This document shows positions 36,250 to 45,752 of a DNA stretch of 64,000 nucleotides, one piece after another. The DNA is taken from positions 1-64,000 of the forward strand of contig JASHOH010000094.1 in the NCBI GenBank assembly GCA_030041215.1, given 5' to 3'. The stretch is from Candidatus Sulfotelmatobacter sp. GTDB lineage: Bacteria; Acidobacteriota; Terriglobia; Terriglobales; Acidobacteriaceae. Made by a program: the position numbers and the translations under genes. The notes below the pieces were generated by a model. That model did no database searches. It saw only the letters and a program-made list of their open reading frames with translations, and was not told the origin of the DNA. The stretch's first letter is position 1; each line of letters starts with the position of its first letter.

Positions 36250-37443
36250 ATGAAACCCCGTCATCCTGAAACCAGCGCGGTCCGCGGCGCAGCCGATCTC
36301 GCAAAGAAAAACGGCCCAGTATCCACCCCCATCTATCAAACTTCTACGTTCGCAGTTACAGACAATGATGAGCAGTTGCGCACGACCGGCAGCGACCACT
36401 ACTACACGCGCTATGGCAATCCGACCAACACCGTCGCTGAGCAAACGATCGCCCGGCTTGAGAGCGTGGAAGCCGCGCTCACCTTCGCCTCCGGCATGGG
36501 AGCAATCACCACCACGATGATGGCACTGCTCAAGAGCGGCGACCACATCGTCGCCCAGCGCGACATCTATGGCGGCGTAAACAAGTTTCTCTCGCAATGG
36601 CTGCCGAGGATGGGCATCGAGACCACTTTTGTCGACACCACCGATTACGATCAGCACGCCCGCGCCATTCGGCCGAATACCAGGCTACTTCACATCGAGT
36701 CGCCGACGAACCCGGCATTGCGCGTGGTGGACTTCGCAAAAATCACAGCGTTAGCGAAGCAGCACGGCCTCATCAGCATGATCGATTCCACCTTCGGCAC
36801 GCCCATCAATCAGCGCCCGGCCGAGTTCGGCATCGACCTGGTCATGCATTCGGGAACGAAATATCTTGGCGGACACACCGATCTCATCTGCGGCGTGGTC
36901 GCCGGTCGCCGCGAACTGATCGAAAAAATCTGGGAGACGCGTACCACGCTTGGCAACTGCATGGACCCTCACGCCTCATGGATGCTGGTTCGCGGCCTGA
37001 AAACTCTCGCCGTGCGCGTCGCCCGGCAGAACGAAAACGCACAGCGTGTCGCCGAATTTCTTTCGCGGCACGCCAAGGTGCGAAGCGTGCACTATCCATT
37101 CTTGAAGGACCACCCGCAGCACGCGATCGCCCGGCGGCAGATGACCGGCGGAGGCGGTATGGTGACCCTTGAAGTGGAAGGCACCGGCGACGACGCCCGC
37201 CGCATCAGCGAAGCCATGCGCCTGTTCACCTTGGCGCCCAGCCTCGGTGGAGTCGAGTCGCTGGTCTCGATTCCCGTGCTCACTTCTCATCTGATGGTGC
37301 CAGCCGCCGAACGCGCGAAGATGGGCGTGACCGAGCAAATGATTCGCCTCTCAGTCGGAATCGAGAATATCGACGACCTCATCGTCGATCTCGAGCACGC
37401 TCTGGAAGCGATTCCGGCACGGCAGCAGGTGACGGTAGGGTGA
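36250..37443 (+). CDS. Trans-sulfuration PLP enzyme (cystathionine gamma-synthase/lyase family)
   Basis: A 397-residue enzyme of the Cys/Met metabolism PLP family. Family blocks are YTRYGNPTNTVAEQTIARLE, FASGMGAITTTMMALL, DNS-like IDSTFGTP, and MHSGTKYLGGHTD with the PLP lysine; the C-terminal SLGGVESLVSIP and RLSVGIENIDDLI complete the set. The ATG in MKPRHPETS has GAGG five bases upstream and is preferred over a GTG 27 codons earlier. It may make or break cystathionine, or act on methionine or O-acyl-homoserine; the subfamily is not resolved by eye. It is linked by function, not position, to thrB/thrC through homoserine. Confidence 0.92.
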   Translation: MKPRHPETSAVRGAADLAKKNGPVSTPIYQTSTFAVTDNDEQLRTTGSDHYYTRYGNPTNTVAEQTIARLESVEAALTFASGMGAITTTMMALLKSGDHIVAQRDIYGGVNKFLSQWLPRMGIETTFVDTTDYDQHARAIRPNTRLLHIESPTNPALRVVDFAKITALAKQHGLISMIDSTFGTPINQRPAEFGIDLVMHSGTKYLGGHTDLICGVVAGRRELIEKIWETRTTLGNCMDPHASWMLVRGLKTLAVRVARQNENAQRVAEFLSRHAKVRSVHYPFLKDHPQHAIARRQMTGGGGMVTLEVEGTGDDARRISEAMRLFTLAPSLGGVESLVSIPVLTSHLMVPAAERAKMGVTEQMIRLSVGIENIDDLIVDLEHALEAIPARQQVTVG

Positions 37444-37487
37444 AGTGAGGCCGATCTCAATTGACCTCAAATCGATTCCGGAGCAAA

Positions 37488-37517
37488 AAGAAACTCGGCC
37501 TCGCAACCGAGTTTCTT
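37488..37517. terminator. Bidirectional intrinsic terminator
   Basis: AAGAAACTCGG and CCGAGTTTCTT form a perfect 11-bp stem with an 8-base loop, with A and T runs at the arms. It sits between the converging trans-sulfuration enzyme gene and the TonB receptor gene and can serve both. Confidence 0.75.
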
Positions 37518-37536
37518 ACGATCAAGCGTTTCTAGG

Positions 37537-40500
37537 CTAGAAAATGAACTTCAGCGCCAACTGCAGGATTCGAGGAAAGTGCGCCGAGCCTGCCCGGAAC
37601 AGATAGGGCCCATCGACGCCCGCGCATGAAGCATCGCCCGCAGAATTGTTGGGCCCTCCGTAGCAACTGATGACGCTGTCAGTATTCCCGACCCCGGAGT
37701 TCGAACCGGCCGACCCCCCTTCGCCGCCGAGGTAGCTGAACTCGGTATGGTTGAACACATTGAAAGCCTCGGCACGGAATTCAAAGTACTTGCTTTCGGT
37801 GACGGGAAAATGTTTGAGCAGGGCCATGTCGAAGTTCGTGCGCCAAGGATTGTTCAGGTTGTCCCGCCCCGAATTGCCGAAGGTAAGGCCTACCGGCGCC
37901 GCGAATGCCGAGGGGTTGTACAGAAGCGGCCCGTAGCCCGGGGAAGGAGTGTTGACGACACCCGCGCGAGGGTTTCCAACAATGTCAGGCCACGACCCGC
38001 CAGTCAGGCTACTCAAGTTGCCGATTGCCGAGTAAAGATTACCCACACCGGCGTTATCGGCGGGTGCAGCGGTGCCAATGGAGCCATACGTTCCCGTGGC
38101 CGGATCCAAAATGTTGTCATAAACCGTCGTTCCTTTGTTGTAGACGGTGAACGTAGTTCCGCTCTCAATTAACGTTATGCCCGACCATTGCCATCCACCT
38201 AGGAGCGTATGGGCCAATCCTTTTCTTCCCTTCAAAATCGGCAAGTCGTAAACGTACCCGATGTTAAAGACGTGCCGCTGGTCAAAGCTGGAACTGGCGC
38301 GCATGCTGTTCAGGTTATACGAATTGATGAGGCTGGCATCGTCGGCGGAGGAAGAATCGTCAATCGAGTGACTGTAAGTGTACGTAGCGTTCAATTCAAG
38401 TCCGCCAATGTTATGGCGGAGAGAGGCTTGTAGTCCGTGGTAATTTGAGGAGCCGGTCTCGTCCTTGCGTCCGATGCTGCCAAATCCTTGGTAAGGACGA
38501 TAGAAGTCCGGCGAGACGATGCCGCACGCCACCGCCAGATTGTTGGCCCATCCCCCAATTTGACTAGTCGTATAGGTGGTGTTGCCAGTAACGGAATTGC
38601 CGTTTGAGTCGGTGATCGTAACCGGCCCCGCCGTAGCCGTGGACTGTCCGGTCGTCGAACTCTGGGACACTCCTCCGCAGTCGAATGGCGTAATGGGCAC
38701 GCCCCCGGCTGCGACGTAGGGATTCTGGCTCGCTGGTACGGGGGCGATCTGGTTGTATTCATACGCACGCGCCAGATGGACGCCGGCGCTCCCCACATAC
38801 GAAAGCGTGGCCACGAGGCCGCGTCCAATCTCGTGCTGAATGTCGAAATGCCACTGTTGCACATACGGCCAAGTGGCCTTGCTTGGAATCGAAGTAACCG
38901 TCAACGGCGGCGTTTCGCCAGGGGTGATCAGGGCGGGAGTCAGTGCTCCATAGCCTGACAGGTTCTGGCCAGTAGCATTGTTGGTTATGGTCGTAGTCTG
39001 CGTTTTCGGGTTCATCGGCTCAAGCAAATCGGTGTTTGATTCGTTGCCGTTCATGTGCTCGAAGAAAATACCATAGCCGCCGCGAATGGCCCATTTGCCA
39101 TCTCCTTTGGGGTCAAACGCAAAACCGACGCGCGGAGCTGGATTCCACCAATGGTTGGTCATGCAACCTTTTGGAACACCGGGAGTTACTCCACAATCCA
39201 CCCACCCATTGTAGGGATCAGAGATGACGTTCCCGGTGGCAGGATCGATTGGGCTCGCGCCTGGAATGTAGTAAGCAGGATCGAAATTGTAAGCGTAGTT
39301 GTTCAACTCACGATAGGTTCCAAAGAAGCTGAAGCGGATTCCTAGGTTCAGCGTTAATCGCTTTGTGGCATGCCAGTCATCTTGCACATAAGGCTCATAA
39401 ATGTGATAGAAGTTGTGCATTTTGAGCTGCGATGCTTCTTGCGTGAAGCTGGTGATGTTGCCCAGCAGCAGGTCGGCGTAAGCGTTGCCCGTCGAATTCG
39501 TGCCCCCATTCGATGAATTTGCGAAACCCAATATGCCGTTCGCTCCCGTGGGCGGTTGCGGAACTTCGTTCTTGTGAGCGTCCACGAAGTACATGCCGAA
39601 TTGCAGGTTGTGCGGCCCGACGATTTTGGTCACATTGTCGCGCAAGGTGACTGTCGGGTTCGAATTCAGGGGACCCTCAGGAACGTAACCAGGATCTTCC
39701 GAAAAGGTATACAAGCTATCGACGACACTTATGCCGGGCACTTCGGGCGCGTTGTAGCCGAATCCGTTGTTATATAAACCGAGTGTCCCGAAAGCGGAGC
39801 CGCGCTGCCAGGGCCCGGTAAGATTGGTTGCGATGTGGTCGGTGGTGTAACTGGCGACGAACTCATTTAGCAAAGAGGGAGAAACGTTGGCCGTCAGCCG
39901 AGCTACCATGCTGACGCCGGGATTCTTGAAATTTGTTTGAATGGTTGGAAAGGTAACGCCGTCGGTCCATAGAGGGACCGGGTATTGCTCCACCCACGAA
40001 TCATGAATGTAGTGGAAGCTGGCGCGAATTTTATCGGTGACGTTGTGATCGATCTTGAACAGCTCCTGCCGCCAGTTCATGGGAAGAGTGGGGGGCGCGT
40101 ACCATTCATCATTCACGCCGGGAATGTTCCCTGATGAAATATTGGGCTGCGGAATCATCGCTGTGAGGGCGGTCGCAATCGCCGAATTCTGGATCGGCAC
40201 TTGGTCATTCACAAACGGCTGGCCAACATCGCCGGGGCTTGTGCCGATGGGCTGTGCAACGCCATTTATAAATGCGGGAACAAGCGGGCACTCGGGATTG
40301 CTCGGAATTGAACACTGGTCCGAGAAATTACCGGTGCGGTCATTCACTGTGGGAACAAAAGTTGTTGTAAAGAAACTTGACGCCGGCGTCAGCTCGCGGC
40401 GCCATTCCTCCGACCAGAAAAAGAACGTCTTCTGCTTATTCACGTTATAGTGACCCGGAATGTAAACCGGCCCACCGATGGTAAAACCGAAGTCGTTTTT

Positions 40501-41340
40501 CCTATATTTGGGTGGCGAAGGAAAGTCGAATGGCGTGGCGTTCAAGTCATCGTTGCGGAAGAACTCATACAGGTCACCGTGGAAATGGCTGGTTCCGGAC
40601 TTGATTTCCGTCTCGACCGTGCCGGAGCCGTTCTTGCCGTACTGCGCTCCGTAGTTCGAAGTCAGTACTTGTACTTCTGCGATGGCATCGATGCTGGGAT
40701 AGACGTTGAGCGTGGTGTTGCTGCCGTTGTCCAGCATGTCGCCACCGTCGACTTCGAAATTGTTATATTCGGTGCGACCCCCATTCACGCTGAACGCCAC
40801 AGTGGTAGCGCCGGGGTCACCCTCTTCCGTGCCGGACTGGTTGGTCACGCCTGGCGACAGACCGAGCAACTGGGTAAAATCGCGCCCATTCAGTTCGAGT
40901 TGACTGATTTCCTTGCCGGTGATTGTGTTACCCAAGTCCGACGACTGCGTTTGCACCTGTGCCACTTCCTCGCCCTGCACCACGACTTCAGTGGCAAGCG
41001 CTCCGACTTGCAGGGTCACGTTCACCCGGGCTTTTTCCGCCACGCGCAGTATCACGCCCTTCGCTTCATACTTCTTGAAGCCGGTCGCCGTAACGGTCAA
41101 ATCATACGAGCCGATGGGCAACGCGGCGAACAGATAATCGCCGCTGTCGTTGGTGGGCGCAGTGCGGTTAATCCCGTGCTCGGTGTTGGCTATCGTTACC
41201 TGCGCCTTGGGAATGGCCGCACCGCTCGGGTCCGTCACCGTTCCCGTAAGAGATGCCGTATCCTGTGCCCATGAGGCCACGGAGAATACCGAAGCCGTCG
41301 CCAATAATGCAATCGCCCGCCGTGTAGCATACAGTTTCAT
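37537..41340 (-). CDS. Oar-like TonB-dependent receptor, first of a pair
   Basis: A 1267-residue outer-membrane receptor. The signal peptide (AIALLATASVFSVASWAQ) is followed by a carboxypeptidase-regulatory domain (SLTGTVTDPSGAAIPKAQV), a plug (EVQVLTSNYGAQYGKNGSGTVE) and a beta barrel ending LQLALKFIF. The ATG in MKLYATRRA is preceded by AGGAG; the longer frame is rejected. A promoter block with an operator-like palindrome (41466-41510) lies upstream and matches that of the second receptor. It ends at a strong terminator at 37488-37517. The substrate is unknown; by analogy with other LacI-linked receptors, it may be a glycan. Confidence 0.92.
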   Translation of the reverse strand: MKLYATRRAIALLATASVFSVASWAQDTASLTGTVTDPSGAAIPKAQVTIANTEHGINRTAPTNDSGDYLFAALPIGSYDLTVTATGFKKYEAKGVILRVAEKARVNVTLQVGALATEVVVQGEEVAQVQTQSSDLGNTITGKEISQLELNGRDFTQLLGLSPGVTNQSGTEEGDPGATTVAFSVNGGRTEYNNFEVDGGDMLDNGSNTTLNVYPSIDAIAEVQVLTSNYGAQYGKNGSGTVETEIKSGTSHFHGDLYEFFRNDDLNATPFDFPSPPKYRKNDFGFTIGGPVYIPGHYNVNKQKTFFFWSEEWRRELTPASSFFTTTFVPTVNDRTGNFSDQCSIPSNPECPLVPAFINGVAQPIGTSPGDVGQPFVNDQVPIQNSAIATALTAMIPQPNISSGNIPGVNDEWYAPPTLPMNWRQELFKIDHNVTDKIRASFHYIHDSWVEQYPVPLWTDGVTFPTIQTNFKNPGVSMVARLTANVSPSLLNEFVASYTTDHIATNLTGPWQRGSAFGTLGLYNNGFGYNAPEVPGISVVDSLYTFSEDPGYVPEGPLNSNPTVTLRDNVTKIVGPHNLQFGMYFVDAHKNEVPQPPTGANGILGFANSSNGGTNSTGNAYADLLLGNITSFTQEASQLKMHNFYHIYEPYVQDDWHATKRLTLNLGIRFSFFGTYRELNNYAYNFDPAYYIPGASPIDPATGNVISDPYNGWVDCGVTPGVPKGCMTNHWWNPAPRVGFAFDPKGDGKWAIRGGYGIFFEHMNGNESNTDLLEPMNPKTQTTTITNNATGQNLSGYGALTPALITPGETPPLTVTSIPSKATWPYVQQWHFDIQHEIGRGLVATLSYVGSAGVHLARAYEYNQIAPVPASQNPYVAAGGVPITPFDCGGVSQSSTTGQSTATAGPVTITDSNGNSVTGNTTYTTSQIGGWANNLAVACGIVSPDFYRPYQGFGSIGRKDETGSSNYHGLQASLRHNIGGLELNATYTYSHSIDDSSSADDASLINSYNLNSMRASSSFDQRHVFNIGYVYDLPILKGRKGLAHTLLGGWQWSGITLIESGTTFTVYNKGTTVYDNILDPATGTYGSIGTAAPADNAGVGNLYSAIGNLSSLTGGSWPDIVGNPRAGVVNTPSPGYGPLLYNPSAFAAPVGLTFGNSGRDNLNNPWRTNFDMALLKHFPVTESKYFEFRAEAFNVFNHTEFSYLGGEGGSAGSNSGVGNTDSVISCYGGPNNSAGDASCAGVDGPYLFRAGSAHFPRILQLALKFIF

Positions 41341-41465
41341 CACCAAATTCTCCTGACTCCCTGACAAAGGCTGAATGGATATGGGCACAGCCGCAGAGAA
41401 CCCTCCCTACTTTCGGTTGTTCGAGCTATTCCATTTTCGGGAGATCCGCGCCCCACAGAATCAGC

Positions 41466-41510
41466 TATTAAAACGTATGAATAGTGCTTTTCTACTATGC
41501 CCGATGTCAA
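41466..41510 (-). promoter_or_regulatory. Promoter with LacI-type operator, first receptor
   Basis: On the minus strand TTGACA (41510-41505) is followed after 21 bases by an 18-base near-palindrome, TATTCATACGTTTTAATA (41483-41466). The -10 is degenerate (CACTAT-like) and overlaps the operator. The same arrangement precedes the second receptor. The 348-base gene-free stretch 41341-41688 also holds the two terminators listed next; I see no gene in it. Confidence 0.6.
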
Positions 41511-41511
41511 G

Positions 41512-41535
41512 AAAAAAAACGCGAACCCGCGTTTT
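41512..41535 (-). terminator. Intrinsic terminator abutting the first receptor promoter
   Basis: On the minus strand AAAACGCG, loop GGTT, CGCGTTTT and four more T (8-bp stem, T8 in total), ending one base before the TTGACA promoter. It probably stops transcripts coming from the second receptor gene. Confidence 0.65.
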
Positions 41536-41649
41536 ACCGTTCACTTCATGAAAATTTCCGCACTCCAGCAGGCCCTCGGAATCCCCGACGTCCAAACATG
41601 AAACTTCTGTGCAAATATAGGAAAGTATTCGGGGCGCGAATTACCGCCA

Positions 41650-41676
41650 GGAAGCGGGTCTGAAATACCCGCTTCC
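41650..41676 (-). terminator. Hairpin just after the second receptor gene
   Basis: GGAAGCGGGT and ACCCGCTTCC, a perfect 10-bp stem with a 7-base loop, 12 bases after the receptor stop. There is no T tract, so it may protect the transcript 3' end or help the stronger terminator at 41512-41535. Confidence 0.5.
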
Positions 41677-41688
41677 CGAGCTCAATCG

Positions 41689-44600
41689 TCAGAAGGTGAA
41701 CCGCGCACCAAACTGGAATTGGCGCGGAGTGTTGACGTTGGTCGTAATCCCGCCGAATGGCTGGTTCGCGCTCACCGCCAGGGTCTGCATGGGTGGCATT
41801 CCATATTGTGCCCAGTTGGCCACGTTGTACGAGGAAACGTCGAAGCGAAGGTTCTTATTTTCTCCTATAGCGAACGCCTTGTAAATCGAGAGATCCAGGT
41901 CCCGCGCTCCCCGCGTGCGCACGTTGGCAAGATAGGCCGGGGCGTTACCGGGAATCAACGGATTCGTGGTGCCCCCGTTCTCCGTGCCGGGTATTGCGAA
42001 GCAGTTGTTGTTGACCCAGTTCACAGGCGTGCGCTGAATGCCACTCGCCGGATTGCAGACCAGATCGGCTCTTTGATTGAAGTAGCCAGGAGTCACCCCT
42101 GACGACGGCGATGCAATAGGAACCCCGGTGCTCAGATAGGTGATCGCATTTACGGTCCATCCACCTGCAAATTTATCCGCGGCACCATTCAGATTCACAC
42201 GTTGCCCCTTGCCAATCGGCAAATCATAAGAAACCTGCCCGGTGAACACGTACTTGACGTCCTGCGGGCTGATTGAGTGCTCGTACTTCAGATCTCTCCA
42301 GTCCTGCGGTCCGCCCGGGTTGTGAGAACCCACGAAGCCCAGAGGCGGATACCCGTCATCGGTCATGATCTTTCCCCAGGTAAAAGTGCTAAGCGTGGTG
42401 AAGTGGCCCGTCAGTCTTTTCTGCACCTTGGCTTGCAAGGAACTATATTCTGAATCCCCTGCCGGGTAGCCCCACACGAGGATGCCGTTCCCGGTGCCGT
42501 AGCTCCCGTTACCGAATTGCGGGAACGGCTGGAGGGTCGCCCATTGAGGAACTGTGGCTTGTCCGCTGAAGTTTGAGTTCAGGCTCACCGGCCCAGCGTT
42601 GGGCACCATACAGTTCGCTGCAGTAACGACGCACAGCGAACTCCCGTATTGCGCGATCGTGGCCAGATCAAGGTCGTTCAAATCTACGTTGCTAAAGGGC
42701 AGGAAAAGACCGCGGCTACCGACATAGCCGACAGTTACTACAACCTGATGCGGCAGTTCGTACTCCAGCGCGAAATTGTAATTGTAGACGGTCGGGGTGC
42801 GCTGGGAGTGGAGCACGGTGCTCAAGGCAATGCCCAGGTTGTTGGCCAAGCCCGTCGGCGGGGAGGTGAGAACCGGGATAATTCCCCCGGGTGTACCAGG
42901 CGCGGTGGGGAAGGGATTGCTGAGAGAATAATCGCCATTGTAGACCCCGGGGGTGGGCAACGGGCATGCTCCGGAGACCAATCCGAAGATCGAATTGCCA
43001 CTGCCGTCTGGGTTATAGCAGGTGCCGTTCCATGGAGTCCCGGACGAGAAGCCATCGGTGTTGATGGCGTTAGAGACGTTGTGCGTGCTGGGGCCGTAGT
43101 AGAACCCTGCGCCACCCCGCACCACGAAATGCGTAATCGGCTGCCAGGCGAAAGCCAGGCGAGGTCCGAAATTGTGCAGATTCGTTGTGAACGGCGAGCG
43201 ATTGTTACTGTTGACGTAGATTTCCGCCCCGGTATACGTGACACCATTCAACGTATTACTCACAGTGGGATTGAAATACTCCTGGCGGTTGAAGCGCTCG
43301 TTGCGACCACCGAATATGTCCCAACGTAAGCCCGCGGTGATGGTCAGACTCTTCGAGGCGTGGTAGGTGTCTTCGACAAAAGTCGCGTAGTACGGGTTGG
43401 ACTCGGCTAGGAAGACGTCTTTGCTGAAATTTCCAAAGTAGCCGAGATTGCTTTCGGCTCCTGGCGACATGCCCATGCCTGCGAGGATCGAGGCAAAATC
43501 GCTCCCGCCGAATGGAACGCCGGACGCGGGCGTGGTTTGTTGATCTGTTGCGGTGAGGTCGAAGCCGTACACGCCTGCTGGGTCCGGCGGCTCGCCGGCG
43601 TTGTAATATCGCTTCATCCATTCAAAGCCAGTCGATAGCTCGTGCTTGCCCCAAACCTTATTGATGGTGGCATTCGCATCGCTGTTTTCGCTGACATAAA
43701 AAAACAGATTGTAGTTAGCGGTGCCGCCCACTCCGTCCGATAAGACCGGCGGGGTGTAGTCGTTGAAAATCATGAAGGGAAGCTGCTTGATAACCTGTTG
43801 CGCGGCCAACGAGGCGGGGAAGCCAACCGTGGTGCCGTTGATGGTACCGAGATTGGTAATATTTGTGCTGCTGTACGTGGGATTTCCCTGATTCTCATGA
43901 TGCCGCGTAAAGGAATAGCGCAGATTAAGGACCGTGGTGGAATTGAGCGTCAGGTCGTCGGCGAGGATAACGTTGCGCGCGTTGGTTGTGTTCTGAGCAT
44001 AGTTGAGATCCCACCCGGGGGCGGGGAAAACATTGGCCGTAGAGAAGATCAGCTTGTCATAGGAGAATCGGGTGAAAATGCGCTGCTTATCGCTCGCGTT
44101 CCAGTCGACGCGCACATCGAACCTGTGTGCATTGAATGGATCCAGGCCCGGCAGTTGGAAATTATCAAGGACGTCAGACGTTGCTGAATCGCAGGTGCTG
44201 GGGTTGGGGAAATTGCAGTGCGGCATGTTCGACAGAAACAGCAAGCCAATGGGATTCGCGGCCGCTTCCGGGATCACGTTCCCCGGAAACTGCTGCCGGC
44301 ACAAGCCCAGTGCCCCGCAAGGCTGGTCGGGCTGGGTCGGATCGTAGATCGGAAAACTCATAGCCGAAAAGTTGCCGGTTCTTTCGGCGCTGGTGGGGAC
44401 GGTGAACGCGTCTATACCCTCGAACTCCACCTGCTGAGTGTCCTCGTAATCCGCGAAGAAGAAGAGCTTATCGCGCTTGATCGGTCCCCCGATGGCGGCG
44501 CCCTCCTGATAGCGGTGGAAGGGAGGGGGCGTGTTGCTTTGGCCGAGGCTCAACTGACTTTGCTTATTGAAATAGTCGTTCGATGCCAAAACATTGGGCC

Positions 44601-45438
44601 GGAACACCCCGAAAACGTCGCCATGAAGCTTATTGGTGCCGGACTTGCTCACCAGGCTGATGACCCCCGCAGCGCCGCTCTGGTAGGAGGCGGGCGTATT
44701 CTGCGTTTCGACACGAACCTCCTCGACGCCATCCTCCGGAATGTTCATCGCCGGGATGATCGCTGCAGAATTATTTTCCGCAATTCCGATGGGGCTGCCG
44801 TCGAGCATGTAATAAGCGGAGCCCACGATAGAGCCATTGATCGTGTCCGCCGACACGTCGACGCCGGGGCGCCCGATCGAAATGTTCTGAATGTTCGCCA
44901 TCGAGTCGCTGGAGTTCGCCGAACCATTGACCGGAATCACGCCTGCACTCAACTGCACGAGATCGTATACATTGCGGTAGACAAGAGGCACGCGGTCGAT
45001 CGTCTCGGCCGTGATGAGCGAGCCCACGGTAGAGTTGGTGGGCTCAACCAAGGCAACTCCTTCCGTGACGGTGATCGTCTCCGAAATCGCGCCCACTTGC
45101 AGCGTGATGTTCACTTCCGTCACCTGATCGAGATCGACCGTGATATTGCCTCGCACCACGTTCGCAAATCCCTTTTGGCTTACTGTGACCTTATACTTGC
45201 CGGGATTGAGGGAGATGAAGCTATAGAGCCCCGCGGAGCTGGTGACCGTGTGCAGCGTCACCCCAGTCGCACTGTTCAGCAAAGCTACTTGGGCTCCGGG
45301 AACGATGGCTGCGCTAGGGTCAGTAACCGTACCGCTGATGCTGCCCCTTCCAGCCTGGGCGAAAGCCATCATTCCAGCGAACAACATAAGAAAACACGCA
45401 CAGGAGTACGCTCTTCTAATGAAACCGCATGAGTTCAC
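41689..45438 (-). CDS. Oar-like TonB-dependent receptor, second of the pair
   Basis: A 1249-residue receptor. The GTG start (VNSCGFIRRAYSC) has a strong AGGAGG about seven bases upstream, so the longer TTG-started frame at 45468 is not preferred. After the signal peptide (FLMLFAGMMAFAQA) come the regulatory beta domain (SISGTVTDPSAAIVPGAQV), plug (VEEVRVETQNTPASYQSGAAGVISL, split into two parts) and barrel ending FQFGARFTF. It differs from its neighbour enough that they are paralogues, not a recent duplication. Its promoter block (45646-45690) matches that of the first receptor. Confidence 0.92.
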   Translation of the reverse strand: MNSCGFIRRAYSCACFLMLFAGMMAFAQAGRGSISGTVTDPSAAIVPGAQVALLNSATGVTLHTVTSSAGLYSFISLNPGKYKVTVSQKGFANVVRGNITVDLDQVTEVNITLQVGAISETITVTEGVALVEPTNSTVGSLITAETIDRVPLVYRNVYDLVQLSAGVIPVNGSANSSDSMANIQNISIGRPGVDVSADTINGSIVGSAYYMLDGSPIGIAENNSAAIIPAMNIPEDGVEEVRVETQNTPASYQSGAAGVISLVSKSGTNKLHGDVFGVFRPNVLASNDYFNKQSQLSLGQSNTPPPFHRYQEGAAIGGPIKRDKLFFFADYEDTQQVEFEGIDAFTVPTSAERTGNFSAMSFPIYDPTQPDQPCGALGLCRQQFPGNVIPEAAANPIGLLFLSNMPHCNFPNPSTCDSATSDVLDNFQLPGLDPFNAHRFDVRVDWNASDKQRIFTRFSYDKLIFSTANVFPAPGWDLNYAQNTTNARNVILADDLTLNSTTVLNLRYSFTRHHENQGNPTYSSTNITNLGTINGTTVGFPASLAAQQVIKQLPFMIFNDYTPPVLSDGVGGTANYNLFFYVSENSDANATINKVWGKHELSTGFEWMKRYYNAGEPPDPAGVYGFDLTATDQQTTPASGVPFGGSDFASILAGMGMSPGAESNLGYFGNFSKDVFLAESNPYYATFVEDTYHASKSLTITAGLRWDIFGGRNERFNRQEYFNPTVSNTLNGVTYTGAEIYVNSNNRSPFTTNLHNFGPRLAFAWQPITHFVVRGGAGFYYGPSTHNVSNAINTDGFSSGTPWNGTCYNPDGSGNSIFGLVSGACPLPTPGVYNGDYSLSNPFPTAPGTPGGIIPVLTSPPTGLANNLGIALSTVLHSQRTPTVYNYNFALEYELPHQVVVTVGYVGSRGLFLPFSNVDLNDLDLATIAQYGSSLCVVTAANCMVPNAGPVSLNSNFSGQATVPQWATLQPFPQFGNGSYGTGNGILVWGYPAGDSEYSSLQAKVQKRLTGHFTTLSTFTWGKIMTDDGYPPLGFVGSHNPGGPQDWRDLKYEHSISPQDVKYVFTGQVSYDLPIGKGQRVNLNGAADKFAGGWTVNAITYLSTGVPIASPSSGVTPGYFNQRADLVCNPASGIQRTPVNWVNNNCFAIPGTENGGTTNPLIPGNAPAYLANVRTRGARDLDLSIYKAFAIGENKNLRFDVSSYNVANWAQYGMPPMQTLAVSANQPFGGITTNVNTPRQFQFGARFTF

Positions 45439-45645
45439 AGCACACCTCCTCAGCTGTCGATATTTCAAAATTTGAACAGCAAGGGTAGTAGCCTTCGCCC
45501 ACGACAGACGAGGATGAGTGCGAAAGCAGTGGGCACCGGCTCGCCCTGTGCAAATTCACTCGGTGTTCTTCCGGAGTTCGTTCGGAGCCTCGCAGCTCGG
45601 ATGGACCTTCGAAGCATTCCGCCGGGTGTGTAAAGGTGGTTCGTT

Positions 45646-45690
45646 TATTAAATCGTATTAATATTGGCTTTTTTCGATATCTGATGTCAA
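45646..45690 (-). promoter_or_regulatory. Promoter with LacI-type operator, second receptor
   Basis: On the minus strand TTGACA (45690-45685), 21 bases, then TATTAATACGATTTAATA (45663-45646). This operator matches 16 of 18 bases of the one before the first receptor, and the -35 flank GATGTCAAGAAAAAA (plus strand) is identical over 15 bases. The 314-base gap 45439-45752 also carries T-rich, hairpin-prone sequence (45690-45726) after the LacI gene; no gene is seen. Confidence 0.62.
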
Positions 45691-45752
45691 GAAAAAAGCC
45701 GCCTTCTTGGCCGAACTCGGTTTTCATCTAGTTAAAAGTTCCAGGGGAGAGG

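Noticed and set aside
40450-41274. 274-codon open frame antisense to the first receptor
   Set aside because: Arises from the GC-rich third positions of the receptor gene; no domain or signal.
44218-45432. 404-codon open frame antisense to the second receptor
   Set aside because: Long, but Arg/His/Asp-rich shadow with no family features; the receptor reading is complete.
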